DNA of 33,506 bases from UBA8337 sp965662725 (GCA_965662725.1 CBFIIT010000015.1:1-33506), one strand, 5' to 3'; shown: positions 8,554-16,693, numbered from the stretch's first letter. Notes: generated from the sequence alone by a model not told the origin. Numbers and translations are program-made.

Positions 8554-8582
8554 TTGACACAAACACGGCTCTCCCATATGTT
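8554..8582 (+). promoter_or_regulatory. Putative sigma-70 promoter of rpmJ
   Basis: TTGACA at 8554-8559 is separated by 17 bases from TATGTT at 8577-8582, a perfect -35 box with optimal spacing and a fair -10 box. It lies 54 bases upstream of the rpmJ ATG in the 170-base gap between divergent genes, which fits a housekeeping promoter for a ribosomal protein gene. Confidence 0.55.
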
Positions 8583-8635
8583 CGCCGCTTCTGAGGCAGA
8601 TTTACCTGTCTTATACATGATTTATGGAGCCGAAG

Positions 8636-8761
8636 ATGAAAGTCCGCAATTCTTTAAAATCGCTGCGTGACCGTCACCAGAAAAACCAGCTGGTCCGTCG
8701 TCGTGGCCGTCTTTACGTGATTAATAAAACCAATAAGCGGTTCAAAGCGCGCCAAGGTTAA
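8636..8761 (+). CDS. rpmJ: Ribosomal protein bL36, cysteine-free form
   Basis: A 41-residue, highly basic protein beginning MKVRNSLKSL and ending KTNKRFKARQG. This matches the alphaproteobacterial bL36, a component of the large ribosomal subunit near the 23S rRNA domain V/VI junction. The zinc-ribbon cysteines of the short E. coli RpmJ are absent and the protein carries the insert typical of the C-minus paralogue, so it does not need zinc. The ATG at 8636 follows GGAGCCGAAG. It stands alone behind a strong promoter, with an unrelated hydrolase 42 bases downstream. The bL31 gene in this window is also cysteine-free. Confidence 0.96.
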   Translation: MKVRNSLKSLRDRHQKNQLVRRRGRLYVINKTNKRFKARQG

Positions 8762-8803
8762 ATCACGCGCGCCATTTGCTTTGCGCTTTGTGGCGGGGCT
8801 GAT

Positions 8804-9826
8804 TTGATAAAAAGATATACGCTGATGCTGGTCGGCTTTTTAACCATTATTATTGTTTTGGGTCTTATTTTATGGGCCCATGATGCGCGTTTGCGGGCGC
8901 GTCTTTTGGCTGATATTCCTCCGGCCGGAGACTTTATCGAAACCCGTGCGGCAACGCTTCACTATTTATCCAAGAATACCGGAGCGGCGAAAGACAAGCC
9001 GGTTTTTGTGCTGATACACGGCTCCAGTGCCAATGCGCATGATATGATGTTGGCCTTGGGCGATGTGTTGGCCGTTCATGGCACGGTTTTGAGTTTTGAC
9101 CGACCGGGCATTGGCCGCTCGCGCAATAAAATTACCGATAAGGATATGTCAGACCCACGCGCCCAAGCCCGCGAAATCCATCAAGCGGTGCGTGCCATGG
9201 GCTATGAAAAGCCGGTGATTATCGGGCAAAGCTGGGGCGGCTCTGTGGCCTTGGCTTATGCGCAAGTGCTGGGCGAGGAAATTACCGCCTCGGTGATGTT
9301 GGCGCCGCCGATTATCCCTTGGTATGGACCGGATTTCTGGGCCAATCGCTTGGTTGCGACGCCGATTATCGGGCCGATATTTGCCTCTATCGTGCTTGGT
9401 AAATATGGCGCAACGCAATTGGACGCCGGCGCGGAAGGCGCGGCTTGGCCGGAAACAGCTCCGGAAAACTATGTGCGCGACGCTGCGATTGCGCTGATTT
9501 TGCAACCGCGCGCGTTTCGGACCAATGCGGTTTATGCGATGAATTTGAAGCATCATTTGGCCGATATGGAGAAATCTTACAAGACCATGCCGGGCACGAA
9601 AGGCAAAATGCTCATCATTCATGGCAATAAAGACCGCACGGTAAGTATTGATTATAACGCCGCCTCGCTGCTGGGCATGCGCCCCGATATTGAGATTTTG
9701 GAACTGAATGGGGCCGGGCATTTGCTGCACCATACATGGAAGCGCGAAATTACCGCTGAGATTATCCGGCTCTTAGCTGATGGCAAAGTGACGCCGGGCC
9801 GGCATTTGCGCGAAAAACAGGGCTGA
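8804..9826 (+). CDS. Membrane-anchored alpha/beta hydrolase
   Basis: A 340-residue alpha/beta hydrolase preceded by one N-terminal membrane anchor (roughly residues 7-25, flanked by KR on the inside). The catalytic set is complete: oxyanion LIHGSSANAHD, nucleophile GQSWGG near residue 144, acid in HGNKDRTV near 277 and His in GAGHLLHH near 309. The active domain is probably exposed to the periplasm. The substrate is unknown. The start is read as TTG at 8804, with GGGG nearby and a basic residue pair before the anchor; the ATG at 8825 lacks a ribosome site. The stop TGA overlaps the ATG of the next gene by one base, so the two are coupled. Confidence 0.85.
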   Translation: MIKRYTLMLVGFLTIIIVLGLILWAHDARLRARLLADIPPAGDFIETRAATLHYLSKNTGAAKDKPVFVLIHGSSANAHDMMLALGDVLAVHGTVLSFDRPGIGRSRNKITDKDMSDPRAQAREIHQAVRAMGYEKPVIIGQSWGGSVALAYAQVLGEEITASVMLAPPIIPWYGPDFWANRLVATPIIGPIFASIVLGKYGATQLDAGAEGAAWPETAPENYVRDAAIALILQPRAFRTNAVYAMNLKHHLADMEKSYKTMPGTKGKMLIIHGNKDRTVSIDYNAASLLGMRPDIEILELNGAGHLLHHTWKREITAEIIRLLADGKVTPGRHLREKQG

Positions 9827-10629
9827 TGCAGCCGTTTTTGACGCGTAATATTGATGCGGAAGCCGATATTGACCGCCGCTTTTTGATATTATGCGACCAT
9901 GCCAGCAATTATGTGCCGCCCGATTTGAACGGGCTTGGTCTGCCGGCGGCACAGCTTGAACGCCATATTGCCTATGATTTGGGGGCGCTGGAAGTGGCGC
10001 AAAACATTTCGGCACGGCTTAATTGCCCTTTGGTTGCATCGCAATTTTCACGGCTTTTGATTGACCCTAATCGCGGCTTGGATGACCCGACTTTGGTGAT
10101 GAAGCTATCCGATGGAGCCATTATTCCGGCCAATCGCGATATTGACCCGTTTCAAAACAAAACCGCTTGGCAGGCGCGGATTGATGATTTTTATCAGCCC
10201 TATAATAAGGCGATTGAGGCGGCGATAGCGGGGGCGCGGTCCGACGATATTGTGCCGATTATTCTTTCCGTGCATAGCTTTACGCCCGTCTGGCGTGGTT
10301 CGCCGCGCCCATGGCAGGCGGCAGTTTTATGGGATAAGGACGACCGTTTGCGCAATCTGATGGTCGATTATATGGGCGCGTTTGACGATATTTGCTTCGG
10401 CGATAATGAGCCTTATTCGGGGCATTTGAAAAATGACTGCCTGTATCGGCACGGCACGCAAAACGGCTTGCCGCACGCGCTTATCGAATTGCGGCAAGAT
10501 GAAATCGCCGATCGGGACGGGCAAGAAAAATGGGCCGCGCATATGGTGGCGATATTATCGCAAGCCGCCCATGCCCCGGCTTTGCAGCGCATTCAACAAT
10601 ATGGCTCTGTAAACGATATAATAGATTGA
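9826..10629 (+). CDS. N-formylglutamate amidohydrolase family protein
   Basis: A 267-residue protein of the N-formylglutamate amidohydrolase (FGase) family, zinc-dependent amidases related to HutG-type enzymes that split N-formyl-glutamate to formate and glutamate. Diagnostic segments are ILCDHASNYVPPDL near residue 25, FSRLLIDPNR near 74, ILSVHSFTP near 147 and LIELRQDEIAD near 222. There is no signal peptide. No other histidine-degradation gene is nearby, so the substrate may be another N-acylated amino acid. It overlaps the preceding hydrolase by one base, which is consistent with a shared role in cleaving an amide or ester compound, though that is only inferred. Confidence 0.85.
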   Translation: MQPFLTRNIDAEADIDRRFLILCDHASNYVPPDLNGLGLPAAQLERHIAYDLGALEVAQNISARLNCPLVASQFSRLLIDPNRGLDDPTLVMKLSDGAIIPANRDIDPFQNKTAWQARIDDFYQPYNKAIEAAIAGARSDDIVPIILSVHSFTPVWRGSPRPWQAAVLWDKDDRLRNLMVDYMGAFDDICFGDNEPYSGHLKNDCLYRHGTQNGLPHALIELRQDEIADRDGQEKWAAHMVAILSQAAHAPALQRIQQYGSVNDIID

Positions 10630-10701
10630 TAAATAGCGAACTGGCTCTTGTGCAGAGGGTGGGTTTTGCTATATTTGCGCCAAATTCAGCGGGAGCAGGA
10701 A

Positions 10702-10854
10702 ATGACTGACGAAAGCAACAATCAAGAATGGCGCGATGAAATGGATCGCCCTGAACATGAGAAAACCTACGAAGCGTTTTTGAATTATTCGAAATGGGGA
10801 TCGATTGCCGTTGGCATTATTCTCATTTTTTTGCTGGTCTTTGTTTACGATTAA
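10702..10854 (+). CDS. aa3-type cytochrome c oxidase subunit IV
   Basis: A 50-residue protein with an acidic/polar N-terminus, a conserved HEKTYEAFLNYSKWG block (residues 19-33) and one C-terminal membrane span. This is the pattern of the alphaproteobacterial COX4_pro_2 family, seen as the single-helix subunit IV of aa3 oxidases of Paracoccus and Rhodobacter. Its role in the enzyme is minor or unknown. ATG 10702 is chosen over the upstream in-frame start at 10648 because GGGAGCAGGA lies immediately before it and the family length fits. As often seen in this class, it is not next to the main oxidase genes; it lies 48 bases before pntAA. Confidence 0.88.
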   Translation: MTDESNNQEWRDEMDRPEHEKTYEAFLNYSKWGSIAVGIILIFLLVFVYD

Positions 10855-10902
10855 GTCACGCGCCCTATTTTATTCGATAGAACGGGATCCTAGGAGGAAA
10901 TC

Positions 10903-12192
10903 ATGGCTGTTAGCCTGACTGTATTGAAGGAGGCTGCGGGTGAACCGCGCGTTGCCGCCACCCCCGAAACGGTGAAAAAATTATCCGGCCTCGGCGTTAA
11001 AGTAACCGTCGAGAGCGGTGCCGGTGCAGCATCCGGCTTTGAAGATGCGGCATATAAAGAGGCCGGCGCTTCAGTCGGCAAAGTAACCGCTCCGGTATTG
11101 AAAAAATCAGATGTGATTTTTGCTGTTCGCGCGCCAAGCGCCGCACAAGTGAAAGCGATGAAAGAGGATGCGATTTTGGTCGCCTCCCTCAATCCTTATC
11201 AAAATGCCGCTGCAGTGAAATCATATGCTTCGGCAAAAATTCAAGCCATGGCGATGGAACTGATGCCGCGCATCACGCGCGCGCAGTCAATGGATATTTT
11301 GTCCTCTCAATCAAATCTGTCGGGCTATAAGGCAGTGCTTGATGCGACCAATGAATATGGTCGCGCTTTGCCGATGATGATGACCGCGGCCGGCACGGTT
11401 CCGGCAGCGCGGGTTTTCGTTATGGGGGCCGGTGTGGCCGGTTTGCAGGCAATCGCGACAGCCAAACGTTTGGGCGCAATTGTGAGCGCAACCGATGTGC
11501 GCCGCGCGGCAGCCGAACAAGTCGAAAGCCTTGGTGGTACATTTGTTATGGTTGAGGCCGATGACGAAGATGGCGGCGAAACCGAAGGCGGTTATGCCAA
11601 GGAAATGAGTGCCGATTATCAAAAGCGGCAAGCGGCTTTGGTAACCGAGCATATCGCCAAGCAAGATATTGTTATTTGCACGGCGCTTATTCCCGGTCGT
11701 CCGGCACCTGAATTGGTGACCCGCAAAATGCTGGAAGGCATGAAGCCGGGTTCTGTTCTGGTCGACTTGGCGGTTGAGCAGGGCGGCAATTGTAAATTGT
11801 CAAAAGCCGGCCAAGTTGTTGAGCATAAGGGCGTGAAATTGGTGGCGCATGAAAATGTACCGGGTCGTTTGGCCGGCAATGCGTCTGAACTCTATTCGCG
11901 CAATCTGTTCAATTTCATTGATGCGTTTTTCGATAAAGAGAAAAAAGCACTGACCCTTGATTGGGAAGATGAAATCATTGCCGGTATCGGTTTGACGCGG
12001 GGCGGTGCGATTGTGCATCCGGCTTTGCAAGCAAAACCGACTAAAAAAGCAACAGCTAAAAAGCCGGCTGCTAAAAAGGCACCTGCTAGAAAACCTGCGG
12101 CGAAAAAAGTCGCAGCGAAAAAGCCGGCCGCAAAAAAGGCCCCTGCCAAAAGAGCAGCGGCTAAGAAACCTGCTGCCAAAGGAGCGAAATAA
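10903..12192 (+). CDS. pntAA: NAD(P) transhydrogenase subunit alpha part 1, with H1-like basic tail
   Basis: A 429-residue soluble dI subunit that binds NAD(H) in the proton-translocating transhydrogenase, which reduces NADP+ with NADH using the proton gradient. Residues 1-375 are the alanine dehydrogenase/PNT domains: KEAAGEPRVAATPET at the start, the nucleotide fold VFVMGAGVAGLQAIATAKRLG, the mobile-loop region around YAKEMSADYQKRQ, and PGRPAPELVT. AGGAGG at 10892-10897 precedes the ATG. Relatives of three-gene type usually end near residue 375-385. Here residues 379-429 form a low-complexity Lys/Ala/Pro tail of PAAKK-type units. The stop overlaps the start of pntAB by one base (TAATG). Confidence 0.95.
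   Translation: MAVSLTVLKEAAGEPRVAATPETVKKLSGLGVKVTVESGAGAASGFEDAAYKEAGASVGKVTAPVLKKSDVIFAVRAPSAAQVKAMKEDAILVASLNPYQNAAAVKSYASAKIQAMAMELMPRITRAQSMDILSSQSNLSGYKAVLDATNEYGRALPMMMTAAGTVPAARVFVMGAGVAGLQAIATAKRLGAIVSATDVRRAAAEQVESLGGTFVMVEADDEDGGETEGGYAKEMSADYQKRQAALVTEHIAKQDIVICTALIPGRPAPELVTRKMLEGMKPGSVLVDLAVEQGGNCKLSKAGQVVEHKGVKLVAHENVPGRLAGNASELYSRNLFNFIDAFFDKEKKALTLDWEDEIIAGIGLTRGGAIVHPALQAKPTKKATAKKPAAKKAPARKPAAKKVAAKKPAAKKAPAKRAAAKKPAAKGAK
12037..12189 (+). repeat. Degenerate PAAKK-type repeat coding the PntAA tail
   Basis: This 153-base stretch at the 3' end of pntAA encodes 51 residues that are only Lys, Ala, Pro and a few Arg, Thr, Val and Gly. Units such as KKPAAKKAPA recur about five times. 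Synonymous codons differ between units (AAA/AAG; all four Ala codons), so the array is not a fresh duplication and seems to be kept at the protein level. Confidence 0.85.
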
Positions 12193-12497
12193 TGAACGCT
12201 GATGTCATTATCTATCTGCTGAGCATTTTCGTCATGGCCGTTTTTGTCGGCTATTACGTTGTTTGGTCAGTTACACCGGCCTTGCACACACCGCTCATGT
12301 CGGTGACCAATGCCATTTCATCAGTCATTATCGTCGGCGCGCTGGTTGCCATTGGGGCCGATGTCGGCACTGATGAAACAGCCGGTGCGATGACCCGCTG
12401 GCTCGGTTTTGCCGCGGTGATTTTGGCTTCCATCAATATATTTGGCGGCTTTCTGGTAACCCAGCGCATGCTTGCCATGTATCGCAAGAAAGATTAG
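12192..12497 (+). CDS. pntAB: NAD(P) transhydrogenase subunit alpha part 2 (membrane)
   Basis: A 101-residue hydrophobic protein with three predicted spans, equal to the dII part carried at the C-terminus of the alpha chain in E. coli. The family stretch HTPLMSVTNAISSVIIVGAL is visible at residues 35-54, where the Asn helps line the proton path. It forms the proton channel together with the membrane part of PntB. It starts inside the pntAA stop and is followed after 12 bases by pntB, so the three subunits are made from one message in the order of the complex. Confidence 0.96.
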   Translation: MNADVIIYLLSIFVMAVFVGYYVVWSVTPALHTPLMSVTNAISSVIIVGALVAIGADVGTDETAGAMTRWLGFAAVILASINIFGGFLVTQRMLAMYRKKD

Positions 12498-12509
12498 GGG
12501 GCTGTCATA

Positions 12510-13916
12510 ATGAGTGCTAACGCTTCTTCACTATTATATCTGGTCTCCGGTGTGTTTTTCATTTTGTCACTGCGTGGGCTGTCCAGCCCTGAGACCTCAC
12601 GTCAAGGTAACTATTTCGGCATGGCCGGCATGTTTATCGCGATTATGACGACGCTGACTTTGCTCGACCGCAATGACATGGAGACTTTCGGCATAATTGC
12701 TGCCGGTTTGGCCATTGGCGGTATTATTGGCGCGGTGATTGCGCGACGTATTGCGATGACGGATATGCCGCAATTGGTTGCCGCTTTCCACTCGCTGGTC
12801 GGTATGGCGGCGGTGTTGGTGGCTTGGGCGGCTTTCTTGTCGCCGGAGCCTTTCGGCATTGTCAAAAACGGTTCCATCATGACTGCCAGCCTGGTTGAAA
12901 TGTCGCTTGGCGTCGCCATTGGCGCGATTACTTTTTCCGGCTCGGTTATCGCCTTTGCCAAATTGCAAGGCACTATGTCAGGCGCGCCGATTATGCTGCC
13001 GCAACGGCATCTGATTAACCTCATTCTTTTTGTCAGCATTATTGCCGGTATTGTCTATTTGTGCATGGACCCGGCCAATCAGCTGGCGGAAGTATTTTTG
13101 TTTGTCACGGTCTTGTCCTTTGTCATCGGTTTTTTGATTATCATTCCGATTGGCGGCGCGGATATGCCGGTTGTCGTATCCATGCTCAATTCTTATTCAG
13201 GTTGGGCGGCTGCCGGTATCGGCTTTACGCTGGGCAATCTGGCTTTGATTATCACCGGCTCTTTGGTCGGCTCTTCAGGTGCGATTTTGTCCTACATTAT
13301 GTGTAAGGGTATGAACCGCTCCTTTATTTCTGTCATCCTTGGTGGCTTTGGTGGCGATGATGCTGCTGCCGCCAGTGGTGCGGTTGAGCAACGTCCGGTC
13401 AAGCAGGGCAGTGCCGAAGACGCTGCCTTCATTATGAAAAATGCCGGTTCTGTCATCATTGTGCCGGGCTATGGCATGGCGGTGGCACAAGCCCAACACG
13501 CGCTGCGCGAAATGGTTGATGAGCTGAAAAAAGAAGGCGTGAAAGTGTCTTACGCCATTCATCCGGTGGCCGGTCGTATGCCGGGCCATATGAATGTGCT
13601 GCTGGCCGAGGCCAATGTGCCTTATGACGAAGTTTTTGAATTGGAAGATATTAATTCCGAATTTGCGCAGGCCGATGTGGCTTTCGTTATCGGTGCCAAT
13701 GATGTGACCAATCCATCGGCCAAAACTGACCCGCAAAGCCCGATTTACGGCATGCCGATTTTGGATGTTGAGCGCGCCGGTACGGTGTTGTTCATCAAAC
13801 GCGGCATGGGCTCAGGCTATGCCGGTGTTGAGAATGAATTGTTCTTCCGCGACAATACGATGATGTTGTTTTCGGATGCCAAGAAAATGGTCGAGAATAT
13901 CGTTAAAGCCTTTTAA
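12510..13916 (+). CDS. pntB: NAD(P) transhydrogenase subunit beta
   Basis: A 468-residue protein whose first 265 residues hold eight or nine membrane spans (dII), including the conserved FHSLVGMAAVLVAWAAF and LNSYSGWAAAGIGF segments. The C-terminal dIII domain (about 285-468) binds NADP(H): IVPGYGMAVAQAQ, then HPVAGRMPGHMNVLLAEANV, GANDVTNPSA and FIKRGMGSGYAGVENELFF. All of these landmarks are intact. It completes the transhydrogenase with PntAA and PntAB in the inner membrane. The strong hairpin at 13941-13971 lies 24 bases after its stop and ends the operon. Confidence 0.97.
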   Translation: MSANASSLLYLVSGVFFILSLRGLSSPETSRQGNYFGMAGMFIAIMTTLTLLDRNDMETFGIIAAGLAIGGIIGAVIARRIAMTDMPQLVAAFHSLVGMAAVLVAWAAFLSPEPFGIVKNGSIMTASLVEMSLGVAIGAITFSGSVIAFAKLQGTMSGAPIMLPQRHLINLILFVSIIAGIVYLCMDPANQLAEVFLFVTVLSFVIGFLIIIPIGGADMPVVVSMLNSYSGWAAAGIGFTLGNLALIITGSLVGSSGAILSYIMCKGMNRSFISVILGGFGGDDAAAASGAVEQRPVKQGSAEDAAFIMKNAGSVIIVPGYGMAVAQAQHALREMVDELKKEGVKVSYAIHPVAGRMPGHMNVLLAEANVPYDEVFELEDINSEFAQADVAFVIGANDVTNPSAKTDPQSPIYGMPILDVERAGTVLFIKRGMGSGYAGVENELFFRDNTMMLFSDAKKMVENIVKAF

Positions 13917-13940
13917 GGCGATATACGGTGACGCAAAACA

Positions 13941-13971
13941 AAAGCCCCGCTCTCTCGAGCGGGGCTTTTTT
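13941..13971. terminator. Bidirectional rho-independent terminator (pntB / rpsU)
   Basis: A 12-base perfect stem (13941-13952 with 13957-13968) closes a TCTC loop. The stem includes AGCCCCGCTC/GAGCGGGGCT, followed by T residues on the plus strand and preceded by A residues, so it also ends minus-strand transcripts. It lies between the converging ends of pntB and rpsU and probably serves both. Confidence 0.93.
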
Positions 13972-13993
13972 ATTTCATCAAGGTTTGCGTAAT

Positions 13994-14218
13994 TTAGTAT
14001 TTACGCTTGCCGATAACCAAACCTTCGCGCTGCGCGGCCTTGCGAGCCAGCTTGCGAACACGACGAACGCTCTCGGCTTTTTCACGAGCGCGCTTTTCAG
14101 ACGGCTTTTCATAGTGATTACGCAACTTCATTTCACGGAAGACACCTTCACGCTGAAGCTTTTTCTTCAGAACCTTATAGGCCTGATCGACATTGTTATC
14201 ACGAACAGAAACTTCCAC
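13994..14218 (-). CDS. rpsU: Ribosomal protein bS21
   Basis: A 74-residue basic protein of the small ribosomal subunit needed for base pairing with the Shine-Dalgarno region. It shows the alphaproteobacterial core VRDNNVDQAYKVLKKKLQRE, then HYEKPSEKRAREKAESVRR. The start is GTG at 14218; an ATG eight bases upstream is out of frame, and AAAGGGG precedes it. Transcription ends at the shared hairpin at 13941-13971. COQ9 is divergent across 166 bases, an arrangement conserved enough that the COQ9 family was once named RpsU-divergently transcribed protein. Confidence 0.96.
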   Translation of the reverse strand: MEVSVRDNNVDQAYKVLKKKLQREGVFREMKLRNHYEKPSEKRAREKAESVRRVRKLARKAAQREGLVIGKRKY

Positions 14219-14384
14219 GTTTCATCACCCCTTTAAATCGAATTTCAGCGACTCGTCATCGCTAAGTTGAGTTGGTGTAGCAATTTGTCCGACTTTTGTC
14301 TAGGGCACCGCGGTTTTATCTTCTCCGCCGCACTGCGGCAGATTTGCGCTTGTTTTTGCGCTCATTTCAAAACATAGTCGCCAA

Positions 14385-15053
14385 ATGAGCGAACAAGACC
14401 CGTATTTGGAGACCCGTCAGGCATTGTTGGAAAAAGCCCTGCCTAATGTTGCATTTGATGGCTGGTCGCAAAAACTGCTGGATGGCGCAATTGAGGCGGC
14501 TGACATCGAACCTTCTTTGGCGGTTTTGGCGTTTCCCAAGGGGCTCGATGATCTCATTGAAACCTATTCCGAGGCCGGTGATGCGGCGATGCTGGCGGCT
14601 TTGCCCGCCCCTGATGAGTTAAAAATTCGCCGGCGGATCACAGAAGCGGTATGGCACCGGCTTTTGGTTGATGGCGATAATATGGAAGCGGCAAGGCGCG
14701 CAGCCGGTTTTTTATCAGTGCCGGGGCGACAAAAATTGGCGGCTGATTTATCCTTTAAAACGGCGCATAAGATGTGGCGTTGGGCCGGTGATACGGCAAC
14801 CGATTATAATTATTATTCAAAGCGGCTGATTTTAAGCGGTGTGATAACCGCGACGCGGCTTTACTGGTTTGACGATAATAGCGATACGTTTACCGATACG
14901 CGGGCGTTTTTGGAGCGGCGGATTGAAAACGTCATGCAGTTTGAAAAAGTAAAAGCCAAAGCGAAAGATTGGTCGGAAAAAATTCACGGCGATAAAGCGC
15001 CGTTTGACGACCTTATCGGCGCCTTGGCCAAAATGCGCTATCGCAGCTCTTAA
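14385..15053 (+). CDS. COQ9 family ubiquinone biosynthesis protein
   Basis: A 222-residue protein of the COQ9 family. In mitochondria COQ9 is a lipid-binding partner of the COQ7 hydroxylase in ubiquinone synthesis, and bacterial forms are thought to act similarly. The C-terminal signature is clear: TRLYWFDDNSDTFTDTRAFL, then RRIENVMQFEKVKAK. The N-terminal half is helical with the TetR-like shape of the family (AFDGWSQKLLDGAIEAADI). It starts at ATG 14385. It is divergent from rpsU, as in many alphaproteobacteria, and its last four bases overlap the purK stop convergently. Confidence 0.9.
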   Translation: MSEQDPYLETRQALLEKALPNVAFDGWSQKLLDGAIEAADIEPSLAVLAFPKGLDDLIETYSEAGDAAMLAALPAPDELKIRRRITEAVWHRLLVDGDNMEAARRAAGFLSVPGRQKLAADLSFKTAHKMWRWAGDTATDYNYYSKRLILSGVITATRLYWFDDNSDTFTDTRAFLERRIENVMQFEKVKAKAKDWSEKIHGDKAPFDDLIGALAKMRYRSS

Positions 15054-16126
15054 TTTTTAGCAGTCAATTTGGTGACGTGGCCCATTTTGCGGCCGGCGCG
15101 CGCTTCTGCCTTGCCGTATAAATGCACATAAGTGGCTTTTTCCGCCGCCAGCTTCTGCCAATCATTTACATCATCGCCGAGGAGATTGGTCATCACCGCA
15201 TGGCTATGCGCGCTTGCATCGCCCAATGGCCAACCGGCAATGGCGCGAATATGCTGCTCAAACTGCCCGCAATGGCAGGCGTCTTGCGTTAAATGGCCGG
15301 AATTATGCACCCGTGGGGCAATCTCATTAATCAATAGTGCATCGCCGACTACAAAACATTCAATCGCCAGCACACCGACATAGCCGAGCGCATCGGCCAG
15401 TTTCTCAGCCATTACTGTGGCCTTGGCTTGCATGGAGGCAGGCAAAGCGGCGGGCAGGGTGGATGTGTGCAATATGTGGTTTTTATGCACATTCTCAATC
15501 ACTTCATAGCAGGCGCTGGTGCCGTCTTGTGCGCGTGCCACCAATACCGAGACTTCTCGCTCAAACGGAACCAAGGCTTCCAAAATCGCCGGTTGCGCGT
15601 CAAGCGCGGTCAGCACGGCGGGTAAATCACTGTTTTGGTCGAGTCGCCATTGGCCTTTGCCGTCATAGCCAAAGCGGCGGGTTTTCAAAATGCCGCTGCC
15701 GCCGGTTTGCGCCAAAGCGGCTTCCAGTTCGGATAAATCGGTAATGTCGAAAAAATCTGCGGTTTCCAATCCGTGCTCGCGCATGAAGGATTTTTCAACC
15801 CAACGGTCTTGCGCCACTTGCAAAGGCTTGGCCGAGGGAAACACATTTTTGGCGGTTGCCAAATGCGTCACCGTCTCGACCGGAATATTCTCAAATTCAT
15901 AAGTAACAACGTCAACCGTCGCAGCAAAAGCCGATAGCGCAGCGAAGTCATCATAAGCGGCGGCAGTAAAAGCACTCGCCACTCGTGCAGCCGGACAATC
16001 TTCTTCGGGGCAATAAATATGCGTTCTAAAACCCAGTTCAGCCGCGGCCAGTGCCAGCATGCGGCCTAATTGGCCACCACCGACAATGCCGATGCTCGCA
16101 TTAGGCGCCAAACAATCAATCGTCAC
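15050..16126 (-). CDS. purK: N5-carboxyaminoimidazole ribonucleotide synthase
   Basis: A 358-residue ATP-grasp enzyme that converts AIR, ATP and bicarbonate to N5-CAIR in purine synthesis. The N-terminal GIVGGGQLGRMLALAAAELG, central ILKTRRFGYDGKGQW and C-terminal LLINEIAPRVHNSGHLTQDA with QFEQHIRAIAGWPLG are diagnostic. The reading frame is open further upstream into purE, but the start is set at GTG 16126, just before the first beta strand. This gives an 11-base overlap with purE and the usual family length. PurE and PurK act in sequence and are coupled here. Confidence 0.94.
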   Translation of the reverse strand: MTIDCLAPNASIGIVGGGQLGRMLALAAAELGFRTHIYCPEEDCPAARVASAFTAAAYDDFAALSAFAATVDVVTYEFENIPVETVTHLATAKNVFPSAKPLQVAQDRWVEKSFMREHGLETADFFDITDLSELEAALAQTGGSGILKTRRFGYDGKGQWRLDQNSDLPAVLTALDAQPAILEALVPFEREVSVLVARAQDGTSACYEVIENVHKNHILHTSTLPAALPASMQAKATVMAEKLADALGYVGVLAIECFVVGDALLINEIAPRVHNSGHLTQDACHCGQFEQHIRAIAGWPLGDASAHSHAVMTNLLGDDVNDWQKLAAEKATYVHLYGKAEARAGRKMGHVTKLTAKN

Positions 16127-16604
16127 GCGGCACCTCGGCGACGGCAGCAGATTGAGCGGCGCGCCATGCTTCCAGCCTTTCGGCCAAAGCGGCGTCCTCA
16201 TTGGCGACAATAGCGGCTGCCATCAGCGCCGCATTTTTCGCCCCGGCCTCGCCAATCGCCAATGTGCCGACCGGAATACCGGCGGGCATTTGCACGATTG
16301 AGAGCAGGCTGTCTTGGCCCGACAGGGCTTTTGATTGTATCGGCACACCGAGAACGGGAACCGTGGTGAGTGACGCGGTCATGCCCGGTAAATGAGCTGC
16401 ACCACCGGCACCGGCAATGATAACTTTCAAACCGTTTTCCTTGGCGGCGCGGGCATAGTCGAACATGCGCTCAGGTGTACGATGCGCCGAGACGATTTTG
16501 CATTCATGCGGCACGGCCAATTCGTCAAGAATATCCGCAGCCAGTTTCATGGTCGACCAGTCGCTCTGGCTGCCCATAATAATGCCGATTTTTGCGTCGC
16601 TCAT
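16116..16604 (-). CDS. purE: N5-CAIR mutase (PurE)
   Basis: A 162-residue class I PurE that rearranges N5-CAIR to CAIR, directly after the PurK step. Visible motifs are IIMGSQSDWSTM at residues 8-19, VSAHRTPERM around 39-48, and AGAGGAAHLPGM around 66-77, which hold the active-site Ser, Asp and His. It is a cytoplasmic octamer in studied homologues. ATG 16604 is preceded by GGCGGAGGC. A candidate promoter lies at 16664-16693. The gene is upstream of and overlaps purK by 11 bases, forming a two-gene purine unit. Confidence 0.96.
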   Translation of the reverse strand: MSDAKIGIIMGSQSDWSTMKLAADILDELAVPHECKIVSAHRTPERMFDYARAAKENGLKVIIAGAGGAAHLPGMTASLTTVPVLGVPIQSKALSGQDSLLSIVQMPAGIPVGTLAIGEAGAKNAALMAAAIVANEDAALAERLEAWRAAQSAAVAEVPRDD

Positions 16605-16663
16605 ATTTGCCTCCGCCGGATTATTTCCGTCGCTCTCTTCCCATCATGTGACGGGAAAGCGCG

Positions 16664-16693
16664 GGTATAGCTTGTTTTTAACATGTTTTTCAA
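16664..16693 (-). promoter_or_regulatory. Putative promoter of purEK
   Basis: On the minus strand TTGAAA (16693-16688) is followed after 18 bases by TATACC (16669-16664), about 60 bases before the purE ATG. The boxes are decent sigma-70 matches but were found by eye, and no operator was recognised beside them. Confidence 0.4.

Noticed and set aside
11892..12179. A hydrophobic 95-residue minus-strand reading frame with repeated Ala/Phe/Gly units
   Set aside because: It is the exact antisense of the Lys/Ala/Pro tail of pntAA, whose repeats create an open frame on the other strand. There is no ribosome site.
12005..12202. Possible programmed frameshift in the A-rich runs of the pntAA tail, giving an alternative basic product
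   Set aside because: The runs are at most six or seven A, and the zero-frame product ends at a normal TAATG overlap with pntAB. The other frame has no recognisable domain and ends just inside pntAB.
12611..13039. Minus-strand frames of over 120 residues opposite pntB
   Set aside because: They are shadows of a codon-biased membrane protein gene, rich in Ala, Met and Arg without any domain.
16127..16210. Longer purK start with a 28-residue N-terminal extension
   Set aside because: The extension lies wholly within purE in another frame, is not like the family, and a GTG start at 16126 gives the normal length.
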